This document shows positions 25,436 through 34,900 of a stretch of DNA of 64,000 nucleotides, piece after piece. Source of the stretch: Limnephilus marmoratus (Eukaryota; Arthropoda; Insecta; Trichoptera; Limnephilidae). A model generated the notes under the pieces. The model ran no database searches, was not told the origin of the DNA, and saw only the letters and a list, made by a program, of their open reading frames with translations. Position 1 is the stretch's first letter. Each line of letters opens with the position of its first letter. Both the position numbers and the translations under genes were made by a program. The stretch is from contig OU862915.1 in the NCBI GenBank assembly GCA_917880885.1, positions 37,022,676 through 37,086,675 of the forward strand, written 5' to 3'.

Positions 25436-26210
25436 TTATGATTTTCTGACGATTATTGGGATCTGTGTTACAATACGATGGCCGTAGAAAGTGGGATAGT
25501 GGTCTGTAATGTCAATTTTTAAGGTAGCAGATATATGAGGGAAAATTTTGTTTGATTTTAGAAAAATGTGATCAAGACAAGAATCATTAGGGTGATTGGG
25601 CCTAGTGGTACTGTTCACGTAAGATAGGTAACCTTTATTCTACAGTAGGTTTAAGTATTCATTGGCAGTTTGATTTAATAATGCGTTTTGAATGTTTATA
25701 TTGATATCTCCAACAATGAAGGAAAAATCGAATTGGATCATATTAATTTTAGTTATAAAAAATTCCATTTCGAGAATGAATTGACTGTTGGATAAAGAGG
25801 GAGATCGATATATGGCCAATATTGAATATTTTTTACCCTTTAGGGTAAAAGTTACATGGACAGCATTTGAATAATTGAATTTTAGTGAATTTACGTTATT
25901 GTTGGATACAGATTGGATATTATAAAATAAAGTGAGGCTATCATGTGAGGTATGTCTAGAAGGTATCGATATTAAAATTAGGTAAGCTGAAAGGAACACA
26001 TTCTCGCATTTGGGTTTCAGTGAGTATTATTATGTCTAGCTGGAAAGGTAGAGAATTAAGACGGATACATAATTCATCAAAATGTTTTCGGATACTTCTT
26101 ATGTTCATGTTCAGCATAGTGAAGTTAGTATTGTCGAAAATTGTATTTATTTCATTACAATTATCGCATTCACGAGTTTCACGAACAATTTTATTGTTTT
26201 CGTCAGCCAT
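25436..26210 (-). pseudogene. CR1-like ORF2 endonuclease domain
   Basis: Three overlapping frames together cover an AP-endonuclease-type domain. The N-terminal LNMNIRSIRKHFDEL with LTET lies in 26210-25956, the YSILAIYRSPS and FIVGDININI core in 25999-25640, and the C-terminal CLDHIFLKS and DITDHYPTF in 25618-25436. The conserved N, E, D and H positions are largely present, but the frame shifts twice. Confidence 0.75.
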
Positions 26211-26255
26211 TTTTAGTGTCAGTGCCAGAGTGATTTTTCCTATATGGTACCCGAA

Positions 26256-27117
26256 TTATTGTAGCGGAATATCAATCGCGTCCTTCACGTATATTATAGG
26301 GGAGTCTTGATTTTTTCTAAGCATTACATTTCCATTTTTCGTCCAAGCAAATTTATAGCCCAATGATTTGGTTGATCGAGCTAGCCAAAGAAGTTGGTTG
26401 TTGGCTGGCGTAAGCTTTTCATTAATGTAAATCTTCTTTTCCGAAGAGGAGTATTTCAAATCTCTTTCGGAAAAAAAACCCACTTTCTTTTTTTGGGGAA
26501 GAATTTTGTCTTTAGCTTCTTTTGTGTTCATTTTTAAAGTGATAGATTTTTTTGTCGAGTAGCGATTTACAATATTCTTGTCTAATAGTAGTTCTTCGCA
26601 CTCTATTTTTTTTAGAATGAGTTGCACCGGTATGTTTGGGTTATCGTTTTCTTTTATTTCAAGCCCATGTATCTCTAGATATGTCTCTAAAGCATTTTGT
26701 TGTATTTTATTCATCATTTGTTTAAGATTTTTATTTTCAGTTTGAACTTCTTTTATTTTTTGGTACATTTTTTTCTTTTCTTCCTCGTAGTAATCAATTT
26801 TTTTGAGAAGAAATCAATTGCTTTGCTGATATCAGTTAATTTTTATGATATCAGTTATTCAGTAGTTTTTTCATTTCAGCGCTCAGTTTCTCTATTAGTT
26901 TTTCATCATGATTTGTAGCCGTTTTTGGTGTGAAGCAGAAATCGCATAAAAACGATAAAGTATGTGCAGACTTCGCCGTGATTGACTGTAATTCAGCGCG
27001 AGTTAGCCCACTGCATGTAGTGTGGAAGTACATATTACATTTTGCACAACGTATGTCTTTTTCACTATTTGTTGCCTTTTTACACTGTGTGTAGTGAGTT
27101 TTGTCGAAAAGAGGCAT
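26256..27117 (-). pseudogene. CR1-like ORF1: PHD finger, coiled coil, FP-like domain
   Basis: The first piece (27117-26851, 88 residues) has a PHD-type pattern, C-x2-C-x4-HTTC...C-x2-C, which in family terms is a nucleic-acid or chromatin-binding zinc finger of retrotransposon ORF1 proteins. A frameshift near 26850 separates the second piece (26768-26256, 170 residues). That piece begins with a short coiled coil and continues into a domain resembling the baculovirus FP25K-like fold of ORF1 proteins. Together they would form the RNA-binding chaperone of the element. The break makes this copy defective. Confidence 0.72.
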
Positions 27118-27429
27118 ATTAAATGTTTATTAAAGTAATTTCACGATATGGAAATATTATTGTTGTGATGGTTATTTGTAGCTGTCAAGTCTGCAACTGT
27201 TTTTTTGCCACTTTTGCAGTCCACGGTCATGCAAATGTGAAAATCTACAACACTCAATACAGCTTTTAAAGCATTATTTTCACTGATGCAATTGAGCAAG
27301 AGATGGATTAGTTAGGTAATCGTTTTAATAATGACTTTCTTAATTAGAGCAATTACTTAGCAACTTGTCAAATTTAACCATAGATAATTATTTCTTATTT
27401 CTTACAATTATCACACGAGTCATTTGTTT

Positions 27430-27955
27430 GGTTTTTCTTATATATTTTAATTAATTTGGCTCCGCCTTCTTTTAGAATTTCTTTTTTCCGTTTTCTTTTC
27501 TTTTTTCTTTTAAGTATATTATTAGCTAGCTCCACAAAGGAAGCCCTGAGGAAAATAATTCCCCTCAGGGCGCATGTCATATTTGAAGAAGCGGTGTGGA
27601 GGGTACCGATAGGAAGAGGAAGATGGAGAAGTTCTGGGAAGTAAATGAGGTACGATGGGTGGGTAGGAATCTGGGGGTCAGTGTGTTCAGGAGTGCCGGA
27701 CGTATGAATCTATCCCTACCACTGCGGTGCTAGGTAATATTTCAAAGTTCTGCTGACGAGGTCAAAAGATCTCCCTCACTCTCCCGATCTGGCCTGCCAC
27801 ACGGTTGTTTGGCAGACGCATCCGGCGCCAAGATCCAGATAAATATAACCCCGTAAACCCGGGCACCCCTACTAAATCACCGAACATAGCGAACCTCTTG
27901 GGGTGAGCTATGGCAGAGGTGTTGTTTACCCAATAAATGGTTCTGTCGCGTCTTC
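27430..27955 (-). repeat. Repeat P copy with terminal hairpin
   Basis: The reverse complement carries AGGGGTGCCCGGG, CAGATCGGGAGAG, CACCGCAGTGGTAGGGAT, GTCCGGCACTCCTG and the perfect stem GCCCTGAGG/CCTCAGGGC (27542-27569), as in the copies at 19161-21590 and 49005-50490. It lies just upstream of ORF1 of the CR1-like element in the same orientation. It could be an independent insertion or the element's far 5' flank. Confidence 0.6.
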
Positions 27956-27989
27956 AGGAGCTTACACAACTTTGGTATTTGTGTACTCT

Positions 27990-28490
27990 GTCCTTAGTTC
28001 TCCAACAGCGATAAAATAAATTTGGGCATGAGATATATTTTTGTGGTCTTTTTATAAATTTTGTAACAGTGATCAATGAACTTACAGATCGCGTTCCGAT
28101 ACCGATAGAAAGAGACAGACCCTATCAATTTTTTAGTGAACGATAAAAGTTTTCCATTATAAATCAAAAAATAAAATTCGTGATCCGCCATTTTTTTCTG
28201 TATTTAGATATCAAAATTCCCCTATGTGGTATCATAGACACTGAATTTTCGAACAGTTTAAGACTTGCTGCATGCAAATCGGATGGACATTTTTTTTAAT
28301 ATGTTGTCAACAAGGTTAAAAAAGTTTCGAGAAAAACGCATTCAAAGTTTTGCTGAAGGATAATTCAAAATGAATTCGGTTTCAAACAGTTTCACATAAA
28401 ATGCTGTATATCCGTCAATTTTCCGAATTTTTTTAAAACCTAACACATTTTTTTACTGCGTCCTGGTGCCTTGTTTAGGATTTGATCAAG
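27990..28490. other. No gene seen
   Basis: AT-rich spacer between repeat P and satellite-like sequence. Nothing is supported. Confidence 0.35.
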
Positions 28491-28494
28491 GGAA

Positions 28495-28965
28495 TATGGA
28501 GGCGATTGGTGACAGTAGTTTTTAGTAAGACTCCCAAATTTAAGTCGATTCGGCGGCATTGTGCCTGAGAAAACGACTTTTTTAGTTCGATCGCAAGTCT
28601 TACATCATGCCCGTGAGAATGATGATTTTTCCACAAATATTTTTTTTATATTTTTGGATTGATTCCTATAAAGACCGTATTTTTTAGGAAGAATCCCAAA
28701 TTTTAGTCGTTTCGGTGGCATATTGAGCTTTAGAAAACGACTTTCGTAGTTTGACCTTAAGCTTTGACATGACGCCCGTAATAATAATGATTTTTCCATG
28801 AATGGTTTCTTTTTGCAGATTTTTGCAATTTTTTCGAATCCAAAATTTCAGTCGGTTCGGCAGTATGTTGACTGAGAAAACGACTTTTAAAGGTCAACCC
28901 CAAGACTGCTGCTTTTGTCAGATTTTTTTATTTATTCTTGTAACGATCTTAGTTAGAAAGTCCCC
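28495..28965 (+). repeat. Second dispersed relative of the satellite
   Basis: It shows about three diverged half-units: TTCGGCGGCATT, TTTCGGTGGCATA and GTTCGGCAGTATG are each followed by GAAAACGACTTT, CCCGTRAKAATGATGATTTTTCC-like sequence and a TTGGATTGATTCC-like word. It is more like 18608-18960 than the main array, so the two dispersed copies form a subfamily. Confidence 0.6.
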
Positions 28966-29017
28966 CTATTTTTTTATCCAAGGTACGACGTAATCATGAA
29001 AGTTATACCTAGATACA

Positions 29018-29649
29018 TCTTATATATAAAAAAAAATCGCTAGGTAATTAGGGTGTCCCTATCCAGAAAAAAAAAATTGACAATTTTTTTTATTTTTTTT
29101 TTATTCGGCATTGAAAAATACCTATAACCCCAAATTTTAACCCTCCTACCCTCATCCTCCCATTTTTGATCACGATTTTTGTATTTTTGTATGAACAAAT
29201 TTAACTGTCTTTCTTATTTCAAACAGAACGAAATTATTTATGTTATTGAATGACAGATGGCGCTACGTCCGCCTCATCGACCTTTCATCCACACATGCCC
29301 AAGACATTCACAAGAAGCGTCGCGTCATTTTGATATTTCATTCGGCATTATGTTCTCGCGTGAGAAAACCGTCGAGCTTATTTGTGTTGGCTAAAGACGG
29401 ACTGGCAAAAAAAACGTTCCGTCAATTGCTCTTCGAAATTCGTATTGATTTTCCTTATTTCATTTTCCTACTTGAGTTGGTGTTTTTTGTTTTGTTTTTA
29501 TCGGTGGTCATCGTCTACAGCGCTCCATTCCTCTTTCTGTCATGGATCCCATCCCCACACACAATACATTCATTATTTTTTTATTTAACAACCAAAATAT
29601 TTACTAGAAGTAATTTATATGGCAGAACAACGTTTGTCGGGTCAGCTAG
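29018..29649 (+). mobile_element. Non-autonomous Helitron
   Basis: It starts TCTTATATATAAAA after an A at 29017 and ends GTCAGCTAG before a T at 29650. That is the A|TC...CTAG|T arrangement of Helitrons, which insert between A and T without duplication. A short stem (ACAA...TTGT, 29629-29639) precedes the end. It is 632 bp, with no terminal inverted repeats and no Rep/helicase. The reading frames inside are not protein-like. Confidence 0.82.
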
Positions 29650-30047
29650 TATTTTATAAAATATTAACGACTTTTTGATGTTCGTAATATATTTATAAGC
29701 CATTCTCCACACAATTAAATACATTTAAATACATTTTCAATGAATGTCTTCTTGTTAGCTTACTGCAATTGAAAGAATAAATTAGAATACGAAGTGAATA
29801 GGTAATTTACTTTTCATGATCTTTATCTCTATTTTTTAACAACTTTGATTTTAAATCTCGTTTCGAGTCAGTCATCATAATATCCAGATGTAAAAAACTG
29901 ATTCCAAATTATCAAATTAATGGAATTCTACTTTTATCCGTTGATCATTTAGGGACAGTTGTTTTGTAGAAAATCACGTGCGACAAAGTCACTTAACGCC
30001 ATTTTGTTTTTTTGACAGTGGAAAGGTTAAATGCCGGTTTTAAGGAA
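29650..30047. other. No gene seen
   Basis: AT-rich flank. The words CGCCATTTTGTT near 29997 and, inverted, near 30388 hint at an older, larger inverted repeat around the foldback element to the right. Confidence 0.35.
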
Positions 30048-30260
30048 GGGTTGTTTCAAAACATTTGACGGATTCATCAAATATTTGAAGTTAATTTTCG
30101 CATTCTATATAAGTTCTATTCAAGTTCTGTTATTACATCATTATATGCCAGTTGTTTCACTCAACACTGAAATAATCATAGAACTTGAGTGGAACTTAGA
30201 CAGAATGTGAAAATCAACTTCAAATATTTGATGAATCTGTCAATTTTTTTTAAACAACCC
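30048..30260. mobile_element. Foldback MITE with ~80-bp inverted repeats
   Basis: Ends GGGTTGTTT and AAACAACCC. The arms match over about 80 bp, with ATTCATCAAATATTTGAAGT in both, around a short central loop (about 30130-30180). No protein is encoded. The target duplication is not clear. Confidence 0.75.
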
Positions 30261-31138
30261 GTGCTAAGTCTTTTTCGTTTATTTTTTTTTTATTGAGCAG
30301 AAGATCACGTACACTTCAAAAGAAAACCTATAATCGGCGTCCTTTCAAATGTCAAAAATAACAAAATGGCGCTGAATGGCCATTTGATGACTATGTTACA
30401 TTTGAATTGCTGTGAAACAACTGGCTTAATGTTGATGATGATGGCGCGCATTTTGATTCGTCAAACAACTAGGCAGCAATTTTTTTAATGTTTCTGCCTT
30501 GGAATAATCGTTACTCATAAATTGTAGATTATGAACCAAAATGTAATTTTACCTTGTACTTAGTACCAAATATAACACAGCTCTTATTATATGCGTGTAA
30601 AACGAACGCAATATTTTTTCAAATTTACTTATTACTTAAGTAAATGCTTACGTATTGGTTTACCACTTCAGTAATAATTGTTTTTTTCTTTCTCGAATTA
30701 ATTATAAATAATACCGAATTATTTCATAACTAAAATATGGTTTTCCTGCCGCTATGTATTTGAAATAGTACTAAATATTTAGCGCTTGTTGAAATATGGC
30801 ATTCTAAAGTCCGTTTGGACACAAATTTAAAGTTTGAAGAGGAGTACTTTGCAGGAAGACACCGTTGAAGGTTAGTGCCCCTTTTTTGTGCATTTGGGCA
30901 ATTCATGTGGTTACAATTTTTTAGTTATTTACGCTGTGATGTAAATTTGTTTCAATACTTTTTAGTGTAGAATGCCCGCCTAGTTTGGATCTACATAGTT
31001 ACAGGCTCCAGTCTTATACACATGTCTAAATTTTATTTATATATTAGTTGATAATTTCAAAACAAGAATAATAATTTTTTAAACTGGTTGTTTGTCACGG
31101 TTCTGTTCAGAATCTTTATTTTCGTCGGCAGATTACGC
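30261..31138. other. Intergenic, no gene seen
   Basis: AT-rich sequence upstream of the plus-strand secreted-protein gene. No promoter motif can be singled out. Confidence 0.35.
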
Positions 31139-31274
31139 GAAAACTTGACAGGTAGTGAGCCAGCCAATGAGTGAGGCAATCTGTCAACAAGGCAATTGAA
31201 ACGCGACTACCGACTTTTAAGTTGCCTTATTGACAGGTTGCCATGGTAGCGGCTCACGACCCGTCAACTTTTGT
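31139..31274. mobile_element. Short foldback (MITE-like)
   Basis: The arms AAAACTTGACAGGTAGTGAG and CTCACGACCCGTCAACTTTT are inverted copies with mismatches. Inner arms CTGTCAACAAGGCAA and TTGCCTTATTGACAG also pair. Total length is about 136 bp. No target duplication was identified. Confidence 0.6.
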
Positions 31275-31908
31275 CATGTTTTGACATGTTAGATCAGAAA
31301 AATATCGATTTTTGTTTAGGAGGTTGATTGCGATTGCGTCGCCAACTGATTTTTTGTTTAGTTTCTCCATGAGCGGATGGCCTATTGGTTAGCATAATTT
31401 CCTTCCAAGAATTAGAGGCCGTGTCAATTTTTTTTATTTTAAAATCAACATTTTGGTATTTTATTTTTAGAAATACCGGGGATTGCCACACGCACATGTT
31501 TTTATGCTTTTCATCGAGGAAGACGGAGACAAAATCCAAATAGTGATCATTCACAGTCACAGGCCTGCGCTAGTTATAATAAGAAAATTGTTCAAGTTTA
31601 CTAAGTTCATTTGTTACAAACGATTTATATTAAATGCCTTTTTGCACGGTCCATTTGCATTGTCCATTTCAAAACCTACGAGATGCCTATCAGCTAAAAT
31701 GATTTATAATGATTCATGTAGGTATTTTAGTGATTATCTACTACCGCAAACCATTTTTTTGGCCATCCTACATCTGTCCGCAAAGGCATGACGTTGATTC
31801 ATAAATGTTTCAAAATTTATTTATTTTATTATATTTATTACCCGTATTTTGAGCAGTGGCCTTAAAAAAATATTAAGTTATATATGACGCCAGTGAATTT
31901 TTCTGAAA

Positions 31909-34900
31909 ATGACAAAACATTTAATGAAAATATTTTTGGGTTTGATGTTTAGTTTACTTTCTGCAACTTGTTCGGGAATTGATTTTGTAAGTAAATTGGA
32001 TTCACCCACTTTTTATACTTTAAATTGATTTATTTACTAACTTGCTCTATTTCAGTACTCTATTTCAGTAGTATTTTTAGGAACTTTAGACGCTTTGGAC
32101 GCTTTTATATTTACCGTGACGATTCACGGCAACGGTCTCGTGATGGCAAAAAAACATAAGTTGCGCATCGCTGCAGCTCTTTCTTACCAATTAAATAATG
32201 GTGAGACAAAATATGAGATACACAAAATACGTGTGTCTGTTTCTTCCAAAGTACCTACCTACTAATTTTTCCTTTGAAGGGAACAGATATATCTTATTAC
32301 GACTCGGCCATGGCGACAGGAATTGCGTTTCATTTTATTTATATGGTGTGAGGGAGATGTATAATAATGACTGAAGGTTTCCTTTGGGGGGGGGGGGGGG
32401 GCTGCGGACATACGTTCACCGTTTCATTTTCGACTGTTGTTATTTAGTGTGTGTCAGTATATGTTAAGAACAAAAGCAAAACCATCAGCGTTTTGACATT
32501 AGGCGTTTTGGAATTTTTGGAACTCACCCACACTTCAATATTATCGTTGTAATCACATTACTTTCAAAATTATCGTTCCGGAAAGTAGGGTCTACGGAGA
32601 CGTTACGGTGTGGTGTGTCGGAGAGATGCAAGAAAATTACGACTTTTTCTTTTGTAGGAAACAAACCTACGTACATTTTGTATTTCATCTTTTGAAAGAT
32701 GCATGATGGTAGCATTATTGTGTTAAGGAACGCATGTTTTTTGCCTTTTTTATACCGTCACGGTACCGTTACCGTAAATCATCAAGGTAATTATAAAAGC
32801 GTCTATTGTGACTACGCGTATAGTTTAGTTAAATTGAACTTAACCTACCCCTAAATGGGAATTGTGGAGGTCGAACAAGAACACCGATCTGCTGTTTCAC
32901 GGCAATCCGATCACTCCACCTTTTAAACTCCCGGCTAACACATTGTCTTGTAAATCGTACTTGTTCCCTCTCCACGTCCATATACAATTATTCATATTTA
33001 AAGATTAAATTATGGTGCGATATGTTCGTTTGTAATTTTTTAAATAAACCTATAAGTATTGTAACTACGATCTACTTTATTTACTACACATCAATCACAC
33101 TTAAACATAACCCCCAATTATTTAACATATTTTTTCAGGGAGATTACACAACGTCTTTTGAGTCTTCCGCATATTGCAGAGGTTCAAAAAAGCATAACCT
33201 TACAGAGATGCAAGCGGTGTTTGTTATCGACCCGAAAACTGGTCAGGGATATGCATCTGGGAACAGCACAAATAAAAGCAATGGAGGCTTAATGGGGGTG
33301 AGATTTAAATGTGATCCAAAAAATAAACATATTATTATTTAGCCACTCGAGTGATCGCGTTAATAATAAAAAGAAAACGCGACGAACGACAGAGATTCCG
33401 GGGCGTTCGATTCGGAAATTTCCCGCCCACATTAAAAAAATCATACCTCCAAATTGGATTATGGATCCACCTGTATTTTACCAATTGTTTCATATTTTTA
33501 GGATTTACTGAAACAATCATTAAAATTTGAAATTGCCGTGTCCAGTGGCGCAGCGAGGGGGGGGGGGGGACAGGGGGGTGACACTCGACCGTGGAAAAAA
33601 ATTTACGAAGGATATTGTCACCAAAGTATTGTATACATGAACACGGTCTGTTATTTGCTTTCATATGGTCCCCGTGGAGTGCCCCAAATTTTTTGTCTAG
33701 GTCTTTTTATAGGTGAACATAGACAAATTTTATGAAGTCGAAATTATCGTTTTGAATTTTTTCTCAAGTCAACTTTAATAGGGGGGTTGTTCAACCAGTT
33801 TATGAGAGGGGTTGACATGGCTGATCATCAAAAAAATGACAGAAAATCAAAAAAATTGTTGGACAGACTGTTTTGGGGGCTGTTGGATGTCGCGTTTGTT
33901 AACTCATATATTATTTATTATAATTTACTTGAAAAAATCCTCTAAAAGAGTTTCGAAGAAATATTTCTATGGGATTTCGCAAAAGAAAATTGAAACAAAC
34001 AAAAGAATCTCTATTGACGCTAAAAGTGCAGGCCCTTCAAAACGTCGAAAGGATGACAAATTCAGTTGTCAAAGACGTTCGTTTGGGAAATAGAGGAATA
34101 CATTGGCCAGTAATCAATATATATTATCAAATAAAGTCCAAAAAAACGTGCGGAACGCAAAAACTCAGAAACGAGTGCCAGTACGACCAAGAGAGTTATA
34201 TGGTATGGTAGATCTCTATCCCCCCTAGGGAATAAGGGTATTCGTTTTTACCTAAAGGGCTTGCTTTTGAAGATATAAGGGCTGGAAGTTCTAAGAAGAC
34301 TCTAGAAATTTCAAGAAGAGTCTGGAAGATTCCGGAAACTTCTAGAAAATTCGATAAAACTCGGGGATGTTCTGGAAGAAATGGAGGAGTATGTCAGCGA
34401 GTCTAGGAGGTTCCGGAGAGTTCAAGAAGGTTCGATAAAGCTGTAGAAAGTTCTGAAAGGAGTGGAGGAGTGTATCGGTGTGTCTAGAAGGTTCCGGAGA
34501 ATTCTAGAAGGTTCCATAAAGCTGTAGGAAGTCCTAGAAGGTTCGATAGGACTGAACTAAGTTCTGGAAGGAGTGACGGAGTATGTCGGTAAGTCTATAT
34601 GGTTCCGGAATGTTCTAGAAAGTTCGATAAAGATGTAGAAAGTTCTGGAAGGTGTGGCGGAGTATGTCGGTGAGTCTAGAAGGTTCTGATGATTCACGAA
34701 TGCTTTAGAAAATTGTGGAAGGAGAAAGTTCTAGAAGCTTTCAGAAATAATAGGCGGTGAGTCTAGAAGATTCAGGAAGTTCTAGAAGGTTCGATAGAGC
34801 TATACAAAGTTTTGTAAGGAGTGGTGGAATATGTCAGTGGGTTAAAAGTTTCCAGAAAGTTTTAGAAGGTTCGAAATAACTGTAGACAGTTCTAGAATGT

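Larger units (their letters stand above)
22260..27400 (-). mobile_element. Near-complete, frame-broken CR1-like non-LTR retrotransposon
   Basis: From right to left on the minus strand: 5' untranslated region (27400-27118), ORF1 (27117-26256), endonuclease (26210-25436), linker (about 25400-24720), reverse transcriptase (24361-23650) and RT thumb/C-terminus (22870-22260). Two later insertions split it, at 24425-24700 and 22867-23650. The RT has FLDLKKAFDTVNH, GVPHGTVLGPL and a FADDTA box near 23755. The endonuclease starts LNMNIRSI..., with a TET motif. Multiple frameshifts make it inactive. PHD finger plus coiled coil in ORF1 is typical of the CR1 group. Confidence 0.85.

Noticed and set aside
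29240..29659. 139-residue plus-strand frame inside the Helitron
   Set aside because: It is low complexity with no recognised domain, has no splice context, and runs past the element's end.
32384..32400. Long G-run as a functional G-quadruplex
   Set aside because: It is a single homopolymer of uncertain length without spaced G-tracts. Sequencing error is possible.
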